A DNA stretch of 64,000 nt. Origin: Brachypterus glaber. Lineage: Eukaryota > Arthropoda > Insecta > Coleoptera > Kateretidae. A model generated the notes under the pieces. That model had not been told where the DNA came from and searched no databases. It worked only from the letters and a program-made list of their open reading frames with translations. Positions within the stretch are counted from its first letter, which is position 1. Every line of letters begins with the position of its first letter. Shown here piece by piece: positions 11,302 to 23,600 of the stretch. The position numbers and the translations under genes were made by a program. The stretch covers positions 46,216,626 through 46,280,625 of the forward strand of contig OY294044.1 in the NCBI GenBank assembly GCA_958510825.1, in the 5' to 3' direction.

Positions 11302-12834
11302 CAGGCACAGAAAAAAAGTGGTCTGTTATTTAAATACCTTTGAATTAAGGTCCCATGTACGAGTATAAAATATAAATAAATAACCACATATGTACCCCAT
11401 GTATATTTTCCGCTGAATCCCAATCCGAGGTCAGAATTGGCCCATCGCCCAAAGATTTTGGCATAACCTCAAAAATTGCTAAAATTGATCTTATTTTTGA
11501 TATAAGAATTTATTAAGGATTACAACGAGCAAACTATGCTTTTTATACGTATTTAGGAGCCCTGAAAACGAATCTGCCCTCAAATCAAAAGTATATCCAC
11601 TGGATCTCTAATGGATATCCAGTGGATATACTGGGGACGTTAAAAAATTGATGTCCACTGGATATCCTGGATATATGTGGACATTTGGATGTGCATGGGA
11701 TATCTAGTGACAATCCAGGCTATCCACTGGATATACTCTATATCCAGAAAGTATATCCCCTGGATATCTAATAGTTATTATGTGCTGTCTGAAATCATGC
11801 ATCTATACTTATTTTGGGGCTGGGCGGTTAAACCAAATCCGAGGTCCGATCTACCCATCACCCTAGGATTTTGAATGCGAGGCAAAGAACTACGTGAAAA
11901 CCGACCAGAAGAGGGTTTAAAAAGAAAATTGAAGATTTTAAAAGTGCCATACATTGGGCCTATATAGTATATATATATAGTATATATATATAGTATATAC
12001 TAAGGAGACATCAGCCGCCCCAAGGCCGCATACGACAGGCCAATGTTGGCAAAACTGCATTGGTCCTAAATTGGCCACCCGAAGGCCACTGTAGAGCCAA
12101 CGATATTTTTTTTTAATTTCGATCGTAAAATCTTAATTGGCCAATCTAAGACGTTGGCCGCCCGAAGGCAGCTTTAAAGCAACGATAAATTTTCCAATTT
12201 TCAAGTTGGAAATTTATCATTGGCCTTAGGTTGGCCAACGTACGCTGGTCTATAAGACTGCGGCCTTAGGTTGGCCAATGTATAATTCTACTATCGAAAT
12301 TGAAAAAATTATTGTTGGCTTAAAGTGGCCTTTGGGCGGCCAATGTAGGACCAATGCAGTTTTGCCAACATTGGCCCAACATTGACCCGTTGTATGCGGT
12401 ATTAGGGCGACTGATGTCTTTTCAGTATGTAGGCCCAATGTGGGTTTCGTCCAATTTTTGACAACGGGCGGCCAACGAACCAATGTTTGCTGGGTGGTTT
12501 TCAGCTGCATTTTAGCAGATACTCCAGTTCTCGGATTAGGATGCTCCAAAATCATGTATGGATAACTTTTAAAATATCAAATTTTCATTTAAACCCTATT
12601 CTGGCCGGTTCTCACGTGGTTTTTTGCCTCGCATTTAAAATTTGAGGACAGATTCGTTTTCAGCGACCCTAAATACGTATAAAAAGCATAGCTTGCTCGT
12701 TTTAATCCTTAATAAACTCAATTTTTTAAGGTTATGTGAAAATCCTTGGGTAATAGGCCAATTCTGACCTCGGATTCGAAAAAAAAATACATGGGGTTAT
12801 TAAAGAACAGGCCACTTTTTTTTGTGTACCTGTG
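11302..12834. mobile_element. Foldback element (~1.5 kb), 'ttggcc'-rich core, copy 1
   Basis: The ends are inverted: 'caggcacagaaaaaaagtgg' at the left and, in reverse complement, 'caggtacacaaaaaaaagtg' at the right. Inner arms repeat blocks such as 'aatccgaggtcagaattggc'. The core (about 12000-12550) is a second, GC-richer inverted repeat made of TTGGCC/CATTGG motifs. A shorter relative lies at 58745-59698. The 101-codon minus-strand frame in the core is not gene-like. A CAGTGGATAT-type palindromic tract (11590-11765) lies within. Confidence 0.75.
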
Positions 12835-15800
12835 TTTTTTTTTGTATCGGGATCCCGATACCGATCCCGAAATTATAAACATACATGTATACTGTATACA
12901 TTACCTGTATAAAAATATAATATTTTTTTAATAAAATAATAAATAACACTAGGCAACACAGTTTTTTTTGCCCTAATTAGAGTTATATTATTTAACTAAT
13001 TTTGGGTTGCTGAGACCCAATCTGACCTCAGAGTATTTCTATTGCTTTAGGTTTCTGAGAAAAAGGAGATCAAAATAGTAACAAATCAATATGTTAAACC
13101 ACTATTGTTCCAAAATCATGGGAGATAAAAATATTCTGTAGACAAATTAAGATTCGGCGACTTAACTTAGTTAAAAAATACAAAAATTAGATCATGGAAG
13201 GTTTTAATTCCTAGGTAAAATAAATAGAGGAACTAGATAATAATTTTTATGCATTCTGTGGCACAATTAAATAGTGGGGTGAGGTGAGAATAAGGGTCAA
13301 GCTTAGCGCAAGTACTTATGTTAAAAAAAACGTCAAATAGCATCATTAGGGTGTCAAAAACGAACTAAACTAAAAATATATAACGCAATACTTAAACGGC
13401 CCTTATGTAATAAAGTAACTCAATATAATTTAACCGTCACTTGCCAATAAATTTATAAATAAATTATTTTTAGATTGTTATAATTACGTGAAGTAAAATT
13501 TAAAAAATACGAAGTGCTGTTTTTTAAAGGGGTCTTTCTTCATTCAAATAATAAAAATAATCTTTTATTAAACATTTTTTTTTTATTGAAAGAAAGAAAA
13601 TATCATTGTAAAATTTTCTGGCTGTGTTTATTTATATTCAAAGAATACAGAAAAAAATAAAGTGAGTTTTTTTGGGCATAATTTTTTTTGAAAAAAAGAA
13701 CATCACCACCGACGCTTTTCAAAAATGTTCAAAAATTTTCAAATAACGTTAATTACGTCGGCGGAAGGTTGGCACTAGGGTGGCCGGCTTACCAGTATTT
13801 ATAGGGGAACTAAGTAAACTCTGCTCTTTAATTTTACCCTTTTATTTTTTTTCAAGTACTTACTTTGCCAGTAGGTCCTTCGCATATTGATTTTTAAATT
13901 TCTCGTATTTTTTTAATATTCCATAAAAAATGTTAAAATCTTACTGTTTTGTTTTTTAATTTTGGAAAAAAAAAACGTCATTATTTCCTGTACTTAGTAA
14001 AATAATTTTGGATCAGAGAAAAAAAAGTTCAAACCTAGCGATTTGTTGCCATGTGCTATATTTAAAAATAAATAACTTACTATTATAATAAACATGTAAA
14101 AAATAAAATACTTAGGTTCTATATTTTTTTTTATTTTATACTAAACTTTTAAATAATCTATTGACAAAAAAAATATTCAACTTTTTATTTTTTCAATGTT
14201 TAGTTCAATAATATTCAATTTTTGTTATATAGTCTGGATGTTTAAACTGTTTTTAACTAATTTTGAGTCACTGATTTTAAAAATATTTATACAACGTATA
14301 ATAGATAATACATAAAACGAAATCTGCAGATTATCATGGTTTATTTTTTTAACAATAACTTTTACAACAAAACTGATATTATTTTTGAAATCATAGAGCC
14401 ATAATTAGTTAAAAACAGTAAAAATATCTAAGATTCTAAAAAAGTTGTTTAAAAACTAGGTACACTGAAAAAATATTATTTTCTTTATGAAATGAAAGCT
14501 AGATTTATAAGGAATCGTTTAAGGCTAGTTTCGCATTGGGTCATTTTTTTAATATCGACCTTAAATATCCCGCCGTGTGGTGGTTCTAACGCTAATCAAA
14601 TATCTTTGATTATCAAAATTTCGATATGATTCACGTAATGTAAGCGAATCACGTACCTGCCTACCCGGGTACACATAACACCACCCCACTCGGGTACGGA
14701 ATTTAGGAATGTGACTGGGGAGGGGGCAAACACTATTGGTGGGCTAATAATTGTAGACCTAACGGGGAGAGTGGACTACCCTACCCAAAATTTTATTGGG
14801 TAATTTTTATTGGTCAAAAAAATCACCCACTTAGAATTATTTAAAATCTCCCTATTTGTACGGTATATGAGGTACAGCTAGCACAGATATGCTTGGGTCC
14901 CCACAAGGTTTTTTATAGGGTGGGGGGAAAGCTTAATCGGATTTACAACAAAGTTAATAAGTTTCTGGAAACTCAACACATAATATTTAGCACCGCAGGC
15001 GAAATTTTTTAAAAATCCTAATATTTTACATGTCCCAGATAATTCAGAAATTTATAAGCAAATTATTTAATAAAATCTAATAATTATTATTGCAATATCA
15101 CAAAACTGGAAATCAAATTAAGCCCCGCAGGCGAAATTTTTTAGTATTTAAAAAGAAAATTATTTTATAAATTTCAAATACCCAGAGAAAACCTATTTAA
15201 ATTTTTTAAATCATATTTAGCGCCGGTGGCCAAATTTTTTAGTAATATTAAGTTTTCGAATTTCCCATACACAAGTCTGCAAATTATTTTATAAAATCTA
15301 TTAATTAAATTTGTGGTATCACCTTCACGGTAGTTGGCAGGAGCCATTTTGGGGATGGGTATTTTCTGATTAACCACTTCTTGGATTACAAAAATAATGC
15401 AATTAAAAAAAAATCTATGGGTATTTTTTTTTTAATTTTGTGATTTTTAAAAACTGGCATATTTGCATATTCAGCATAAGCTGTCGTGAAACAGTCAAGA
15501 CGTTTTTGATAAATTTCATATTTCTACGAGTTGAAGAGTAACTAATTAGCAATATAATATGATTTTGCTTTTTAAGGTATGTTGAATAGGGCTTGAGTTT
15601 TAATTAATTAATTAATTTTTTCATGATAAAAAACACTTTTTTTTTCAAATGCTCCCACTTCTTATTTATCAAAAAATATACATAAACTAAAACTTTACCA
15701 CCATTTTGTTTTATATCGTTTAAAAGCATGGAATTTAAGAAAGTTTTTGTAATAATAGAAGGTTTTGTAATATGTACTCGTTTTCGAGTTATTCACTTGA

Positions 15801-16040
15801 TAAAATGTGTTATTATTTAGGAAAAACAGAGTTAGCGTCATATATTTAAACCAAAGGCATTAAATATGTTTTTAGAGTAAAATAGAAGAAAATATAAAAC
15901 AATAACTTCTTATTTTGTAAAATTATTTTTATTGCACCCTGCACAGTGGACCAGAATCAAAAAAAGTTAGCCAAAATTCAGTATGACTTACTTTGGGGCG
16001 CTGATTACGAATATATTAGAATTTTAAAATTGGAAATGCG
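12835..16040. other. Non-coding AT-rich stretch with a minor 'gcaggcgaaatttttt' repeat
   Basis: No gene supported. Three dispersed copies of 'ccgcaggcgaaatttttt' or a close variant occur at about 14993, 15122 and 15220, with related copies at 34495-34760 in Nmdar1 intron 1. A G/C-rich island near 14640-14780 has stop codons in all frames. Confidence 0.5.
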
Positions 16041-16114
16041 GATCTGTCATGGATGACGTATTTTAAATTATTTTTCAGTTTTCTTTTTTTTTTTAATTTA
16101 ATATTTAGGTTTAA

Positions 16115-16977
16115 CCCTCTAATAGTGGCGACTATTTAATGACATGAGTGGTGGCCCCGGTCTCAGAAACCGGGTTATCACAAAATGGTCATAATTGCAT
16201 TTTTAACCAATTGTTATAAAATATTTTTAAAGAGATGTTAGAAAAAAGTATATTTAACACGTTAACTGTCCCCATTAGGATTTTTTTTGTCCCCCTAAGT
16301 CCAAACGTTTTTTTTGCAATATTTTAGTTTTAAAGTCATTGCATATTACGTTTTTCTATGTTAAAAAAATCTATACCATTTTTTCAGTGCATGTTTATAT
16401 ATTACTCATGGGTGTATTAGTAAATTTTTTTTATTCATACGTCCATGAATTATATCTGCCTCATGGACGTGTGGGAAAACTGATCATGAATCATATGTGA
16501 TTCATGTGACAGTCAACGTGTTAACTTATTTTTATTATCACTTTATTATAAATGTCAATAGTCAAAAAAAAAAAAGATTCTAGGTACAAAATTAAAATTT
16601 AATTCTCTTTAGTAATATTAAGTAAAAAATATAAAAATAAAAACAAAATTCCCTCTATAAGATAAAATAAAATTAAAAACAATAAAAACAGAATAAAATA
16701 TAAAAAAATTATAATAAAAATATATAAATGTATAATGTTACCATAAGTTAAATTCCACTTTATAAAACAAAAAGTGGTACGCGAGTAGTGGCCCAGGTCT
16801 CGTACACCGTGTCACGCTTCACATACTTGACTAATCAATACTAAATCGACACTATAGTTTACACTTCGCATGGTCAAGGAATTAGAGACCGAACGGTTTT
16901 ACACGAGCTCTCGCTGCAAAACAGCACATGTTTTTAACTAACCCGGTCCCTGACACCGTGACGCCACCACTGGAGGG
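16115..16977. mobile_element. piggyBac-like non-autonomous element (863 bp) with TTAA target
   Basis: TTAA flanks both sides (16111-16114 and 16978-16981). The ends read CCCTCTAATAGTGGCG and, in reverse complement, CCCTCCAGTGGTGGCG. TTAA duplication with CCCT-type ends is diagnostic of the piggyBac superfamily. The interior is AT-rich without a transposase frame. In the opposite foldback arm the site reads CTAA and is uninterrupted. Confidence 0.8.
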
Positions 16978-17225
16978 TTAATGTGGATAATAAGTGAAAA
17001 AGTTTCTACATTTAATAAGAAGCACCAAAAATGGCCCACATTTTAAAAAGTAAACTGTTAATTTATCCGATTTTTGGTATTTCTAGAATTGTACATCTTA
17101 TCGATTTATAAAAAATATAACAGCTCAACAAGGCAGACCTAACATGGCGGACTTATTTTATTGTTTATTTAATTTTTCAATTGTTTTGGTAAAGTTCGTT
17201 TAATTTGAGTATTTAAGTAAATGTA

Positions 17226-18039
17226 CAGTTGGATCCGAAAAAAAACAAGATTGAAAATTTAGTTGCGTAAATTCAATCATTACAATACAAACAAAGCCGT
17301 TGTCATGTTGACAATATTTGTCAAAATTACTTATAATAATTATAAACTAATTAGAAATGCGTTAAGAAATGTTAAGAAATCTCTATTAGTATATTGGAAG
17401 CAGGATGTACGGACGTGATTGTGGCTAGTGATCTTTATAGAGACCTTTAATTGTGGCAATGTTTCGGAAAGTTGTGTTAAGATCATAGAAAAAAGAATAA
17501 TGGTTAAGATTGAAGAAAAAATAGAAGGGGGCGAAAAGGGCGTGCAGACTCGCAAAGAACGAAGATATCAAATGAAATACAGGATGAAAATTTACTTAAT
17601 TATTTGAGAGAATTCCATTTACAAGAAGTGGTGCATGCTATAAACAATACAAATTTTCCTGGGTTAAAAACCATCGCCCGTCGCCGCATCGATAGTTTCA
17701 AGATTAAAAAAAACCTCCGGAAAAACTTTTTTTTACCGAAAATCATAATTTTTATAAATTATATATTTGGTTGGTAGAGTTCAAATTTTTATTTTTTCAT
17801 AAGATTTATTAAATATTGTGTTTTAATTTTTGATTTGATTAAATATTCTAAATGTTTTTTCAGTTTATTATTTATTATTATTTTTTTAATATTCGACATT
17901 ATTCGCATGCATTTTCTGTAATAAACTGACAATTAATTGTTTAATTAATTATTTCTTAAAATCTTACTTACACTATAAAATAATTAGTAAAATTGACATT
18001 TTAGCATATTTAAATCTTGCGTTTTTGTGGGTCCAACTG
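17226..18039. mobile_element. Tc1/mariner- or pogo-like element (814 bp), TA target
   Basis: Flanked by TA (17224-17225 and 18040-18041), with inverted ends CAGTTGGATCCG and CAGTTGGACCCA. Identity continues through about 27 bases to CAAGATT. A 62-codon frame at 17419-17607 has no recognisable domain; the element may be a decayed deletion derivative. Confidence 0.75.
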
Positions 18040-18827
18040 TACATATTTTTTCTTTATTTATCGATCATAAATAGCTTTTTAATAGAAAATAAGTAGGAAA
18101 AAGTCCAAACAATTATTGTGTATACAAAGGTATACAAATAATTTATATGACCAAAATATTTGTTGGACTGTATACATATAAAAAAAGAATTCCATAAAAA
18201 CCAATATAAGCAACAATTTTATAAACATGATAATTAATAAGATATTCTTAATAGGAATACAGAAAAAATATCTGCACAAAGTTGCACAGCTAATGGTGGA
18301 TTGGTTATTTGGTTTAATCTGCATAGTTTTTTGTGTTAATTTGCAAAGGAGACCCGGTAAAATAGCCCATTTTTTGGCGTTGCAACGTGTTGTGGATAGA
18401 ACGTAAGATTTATATATTTTTTTTGAAAGAGTAGTGATGGGCGAACTCAACGTTACCAAAATTAACCCCAAAATTAGAAGGGAACTATTTTTAAAAAAGT
18501 ACAGAAAATGGGATCTTTTTTAAGATTTTTTTTGCTTATCGGCCATATTAGGTCTGCCCTGTTGCGTTTTAATATTTTTTTTTTATAAATAGATAAGATG
18601 GACGCCTCTACAGTTCTAGAAATACCAAAAATCGGATTAAAAAAACAGTTTAATTCTTTAAACGTGCGCCATTTTTGGTGCTTCATATTAAATTTTGAAA
18701 CCTTTTCACTTATTATCCACATTAGACCCTAAATATTAAATTTTAAAAAAATTGGTAAACTAATTTAAAATATGTATATACCCTTTAAGCTAGAGCGACG
18801 AGCTTTTGCATGTATACTAGTATTAAT

Positions 18828-19330
18828 AAGGGCAATAAGTTTATGTTAATTTATTTATTTTTTATTTATACAGAGGAGTGCCTAGACGGACAAAATATGT
18901 GAGGCTTAACACATTTTTGCCTCAAACTTTTTTATGTGTATTTTTTTTTGGATTTTTTGTAATAAATATAGATTTCAGTAAAAGTAGATAAAAAATGTCA
19001 TATAGTGTAACACTGTAGGAGCAACCGTATTAAAAAAAATGCAATTAAAAGGAAGTAACATTTTGTGCCACTAAAAATGTTTTTTTTAATATTAAATTTA
19101 GGTGTTTTGGTGAAGAATACTTTTTTGCTTATTTTTAAGTGAAGAATCACTTAGTATATATGGAGAAAATGGGCAAGGGGGGACATTTTTTAAAAGAAAA
19201 GGGTGTCGTGTGATACTCATTTTAAAGCTTATAAAATTCTCTATGCGCCTATATAATTTTTAATTTTTTAAACTTTTTTTTAAGGTTTTCATTTTTCATT
19301 TTTTTTTGCTAAAAATGCGATTTTTTAAGA
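18828..19330. repeat. Dispersed repeat, longer copy of 2694-2960
   Basis: It shares 'ggcaataagtttatgttaat', 'gtgcctagacggacaaaata' and 'aatattaaatttaggtgttt' with the copy next to the N gap. Past about 19140 it joins sequence ('ggggacattttttaa') also present inside the MITE at 27246-27916, so different repeat families share modules. Confidence 0.6.
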
Positions 19331-20530
19331 TTTTTTTTGTAAAATAGGACATATTTAGAAGGACATAACTTCCTTAGGAATTATTTTTGGACCAAGGTGT
19401 ATTAAACTTTTTTTCTCCGTTTTTAATGTTAAATCACCACCCGGTATTATAATCTTTGTTTTCGACTTTTTTGGTTATTGATGCGTAAAAATTTAATTTT
19501 TAATGCATTTATCTTACAAACGGTTAAACCTGAGATGTTACATTATACATACACTTTTTTGTGTATTTTTACATAAAAAAATATATTCCAATAAGAAATA
19601 TTCAAAAAAAGTATTTTTTGATATAAAAAAGGAACATATAAAATAAAAATAAAATTAAAGAAATAAAAAAAAATTAAAAAATATATATTTTTTTAATTTA
19701 AAATTGTTTTTTTTTACAGCCCGTTAAAGTGCATATAAAAACCTACAATTAAAAAAAAAGTTAGTCATACGATACTTTGCCCAAATATGGCGAGCAAATC
19801 ATTTTTCTTATATAATTAAGCACATGGACCGATTTAAGCAATATTTTACACTTATTTATAACTATTGGAAGTACACTTTAAAAAAATGTCGCTTAAAAAT
19901 ATACATTCTGGACAAAATTACAAAAAAAAAAAATACAAAAAAGTTCCAAAAGCAACGGTTTTCATTTTTTTTTTTTTTTTTGAGATCATAAAATTGTGTC
20001 AGAAAATTTTTTTACAGTTTTAAAGGGACATGTATAACGAACATAATACCTTTTAAATCGTCGCGATTGCACCCATAGAAGCCCAGAAAATATAAAAAAA
20101 CTAAAACGGAAACACGAAAAAATTATTTTTTTTAATTAAAAAAAAAAAGATAGCTTCCGCCCTGCAGCTAATGGAAAAAAAGTTACAGACTCTTTTGGAT
20201 GTCTAGAATAAATTAGAAAAAAAACGCTCTATTAACAGATTTTTTCTTATTCATAAAAATTTTCTGTTATATGACTCCACTATTTGGGTTATGTTATTTA
20301 TGTGATCCAAATTTCAAAAGGCCGGTTTAAATTTCCAATCCACCCCTGATTATAGTCTTTAATTTATAGCTACTCTTCCTTTCAGTAAAGAAGTGAAGTG
20401 AAGAGTTTAATAATAAATTTAATTATAATGAAAAGGTTGAAAGGGTTTGGTCTGAAATAATTCAAATATTACGATAATGATAATATTTTATCAAAATTAT
20501 GGATATTGCGAGCATTTTTTCAAAAGTCTC
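19331..20530. other. Non-coding AT-rich stretch
   Basis: No gene, RNA or recognisable element. Many homopolymer A and T runs. Confidence 0.55.
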
Positions 20531-20536
20531 AAATTG

Positions 20537-20571
20537 TATAAAAACATTCTGTTTGATGCAGAAGAGTCAGT
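20537..20571 (+). promoter_or_regulatory. Core promoter of the secreted alanine-rich protein gene
   Basis: TATAAAA at 20537-20543 and an arthropod initiator TCAGT at 20567-20571 place the likely start (A at 20569) 32 bases after the TATA box. The start codon follows at 20599, giving a 5' leader of about 30 bases. A TATA-driven promoter with a tiny first exon is typical of highly expressed, stage- or tissue-specific insect secreted and cuticle proteins. Confidence 0.75.
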
Positions 20572-20598
20572 ACAACATACTCAATCATTCAGTTCAAG

Positions 20599-20613
20599 AT
20601 GTTATCCGCTCAA
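20599..20613 (+). CDS. Exon 1 of the secreted alanine-rich protein gene
   Basis: ATG plus four codons, then the donor GTAAGA. It encodes only the first five residues of the signal peptide. The start was chosen because it is the first ATG after the promoter and joins in phase 0 to a hydrophobic stretch. Confidence 0.75.
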
Positions 20614-23600
20614 GTAAGAAATATTCCAGTTCTATAGTTATAACAATTTTACTTTTTCTAGGACAAGTTTTTCGGAATTTTGGTTTTCTCTAGGAAAGTC
20701 TTGCAATAATTAAAAAAAAAACTATAGTTTTTTTTTTAATTTTAACTTTTTAATGCTTTTTTACGTTTCATAATGTTTTACTTATGCAAAAAATATTTCC
20801 ACAAAAATAGTTATACAAAAGTCTGCAGGCTGAGAAACATGTCTGTCGGCCTGTCTGTCCGGGAACATTTGTGACCACGATAACTTAAGAACGATTTAAG
20901 CTAAAGAATTTGGTACATAGACTATTTTTCCGCGATAAACAACACCTTAGTTAAAATACGGTATTTCTTAAAATCAATTAAATCCAGAGCATTTACACAT
21001 AATAACCAAAATATAAACCGAAAATATTGACAACATTCAGAGAAAAACATCACTATCCAGAAAATTGGCTATTTTAATTCAAGTAATGGGGTTATTTTTT
21101 TGCCTAATGTTGGCAATATCGGTATTTATAAATCTTAAACTTTTACACGGTCTTTTGCCACGACTAAATCCTCAATATTAACCCTAACCCTATTGTGTAA
21201 TAGGCTATATTTAGCCTGAATATAACCCTATTACACCCTATAACCCCATACAGGGGTTATTTTAAGTTTTTTTCTCGCTGCATAATTCAACAAAATTGTA
21301 AATAGGTCATATCAAAATAAATTGTTGTGTTTTCTTTTTGGGAAATGTTATACAAATGAAAATGCGCCAAAGGGAAAATTTTAGATATTTTTAAGTTTAA
21401 ATACAAATATTTTTTTATTTTTGAGCATTTAACAAACAGAAAAATTAACATTTTTTGTAAATATATTTAAATCGAAATTCAACAAGTAGAAATTCACAAA
21501 AATGTGCAGCAGGCAAAATTTTTGAGCTTTTTATTATTGAATGGTTTTAAATTAAACATTAGTTTTTTTTTTTAATTTTGGTCTAATAGATTTCTAGTGG
21601 TAGAAACTTTTTTGCATTTTAAGGGTTCAAAGGAAATTTAAACCTTTGAAAAAAGGCAAAAACATATGCCAAAAGTGCATCTCAATATTTTTGATATATA
21701 TATTTATTTTATACTGCACAAATCCAAATTTCCCACTGCACATTTAAATTTCTCACTGCACATTTTGTGCCCAGCTGCACCTTAAAATCACGTTAAAATC
21801 ACCCACATCACATATTTGTTAAAAAAAAAGAAATTAAACAAAAAAAAAAATATATATATACTAGTGGAAAAATATATGTATAATAGCTATCTAGTTTTAG
21901 GTAAAATGTATGATAACTTTTATTTTAGTTTTTTTTTGCTATATTTTTGTTTGCAGATTTTTTTTTTTTATTTTAGTTCATTCTCATTGCATTGTTGTTG
22001 GTAAACTCCAGTTTCGCATACGGAGTGACCGAAAAGCAATCAAAAAGAGGAATTATCGATACATCCTTTGGATATGGAGGTTTTAATTCTTTCGAAACCG
22101 GTGATCTTTCCCAAGGACTATTCCAATCCCCTTCAGTTGACTATCAAAAATCAATCTTTGTAAGTAACATTTTTTTTACATGCTGTCTCTGTTTATATCT
22201 ATCTATATATCTGTATATAGATAAATATATACGTTAAATCTTGTAATGGATTTCACACACTTAAAAGGCTGGGAAGCTAAAATAATGGTCATTTACATAT
22301 ATCCGATGACAATACAATAATTAAAAAAAAAAACGCCGATGTTTGTTTCAGAATATTTTTATGGGAATTTGTATCCAGGTGGCTTTGTTGCTAAAATCGA
22401 ATCTGATAAAAGAAAATTTTAACGCCACCCCCCGCGGGTGGCGTCCCGTACACCGGAGGGATAGTATATTTTAAATTTTTAAACTATTTTTATGAAAACT
22501 GGTATAGAATTGGTTATAGTTTAGTAAGGACAGAAATTTTTAATTTTAAACAAAATTATAAAAATATTAATTTATTATTCCATCAATCTATTTTCTAATC
22601 ATCGTACAGAGTGATATTGGTAGACTGACAGTTTCGGGCTGCTGGCCCTCTTCAGTACCAAGAGTCAACTCTGCACGCTGATTAAGAAAACGTTTTTAGA
22701 CTTTACTCGCAAAAGGAATATAGCCATTAGATTGATGTAGACTTGTGCGCCATCTATTTCTAGATGTAGACAACTACTCATACCTCTCCTAATCTGGAGA
22801 CTTTGAATGGTAGCAAGTTGAAGACTTGTGTGAGGTATGAGTAGTTGTCTACATCTAGAAAAAGATGGCGCACAAGTCTACATCAATCTAATGGCTATAT
22901 TCCTTTTGCGAGTAAAGTCTAAAAACGTTTTCTTAATCAGCGTGCAGAGTTGACTCTTGGTACTGAAGAGGGCCAGCAGCCCGAAACTGTCAGTCTACCA
23001 ATATCACTCTGTACGATGATTAGAAAATAGATTGATGGAATAATAAATTTATAGTTTAGTTAAGTTTTGTTTATTGTTTAAAGTCTTTCTCGGACTTATT
23101 CTGCCCTCTTAGTTAAAACGTCCTAACTAACATTTTTGCCTTTTTCGGCTTATCTGCACATACCAGTTGTTCTATTTAGGTGAAACGACTCTTGTAAAAG
23201 GTAAAAAATTCTAGATTTAAATGTTAATTTTTTGGCGTTCAGCCCTGCCTGATTAAAGATTAATTTGTAACATAGTTTCAGTTTTTAAAAATCAAGAAGT
23301 TGGAAGTTTTCAAAAAACCTATTTTTCTGTAAAGTGCCTTTCGTGTGGAAAATACAACAAAAAGTTATTAAGAAAAGCTGTTTAGACATCTAGGCCCCTA
23401 TACCAAATTTCAACATCCTCGGCCAACTTTGTTAAAAGTAAAATTCTTTGATTTAGGAATGAAATATTACAAGAAAATGTGAGAGATTAAACTTGATCGA
23501 GGATTATGAAATTTGGGATACGGACCTAGATTTTGATTTCAAGCAACATTTCTGAATAACTTTTTGACATATCTGTTACTAAAAAGCTACTATGTTGGAA

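Larger units (their letters stand above)
16045..18770. mobile_element. Foldback element with two other transposons nested in it
   Basis: The right arm (about 18530-18770) is the inverted copy of a left arm split into about 16045-16114 and 16978-17160. Shared blocks include 'tgtggataataagtgaaaaa', 'gcaccaaaaatgg' and 'ggcagacctaa'. The split is caused by the piggyBac-type MITE at 16115-16977. The space between the arms holds a Tc1/mariner-type element at 17226-18039. No transposase is recognisable. Confidence 0.7.

Noticed and set aside
12250..12555. 101-codon frame with a similar frame at 59199-59519
   Set aside because: Similarity is explained by two copies of the same foldback core on opposite strands; no codon structure or domain.
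17419..17607. 62-codon frame inside the Tc1-type element, considered as transposase
   Set aside because: Too short, with no DDE or helix-turn-helix motif recognisable.
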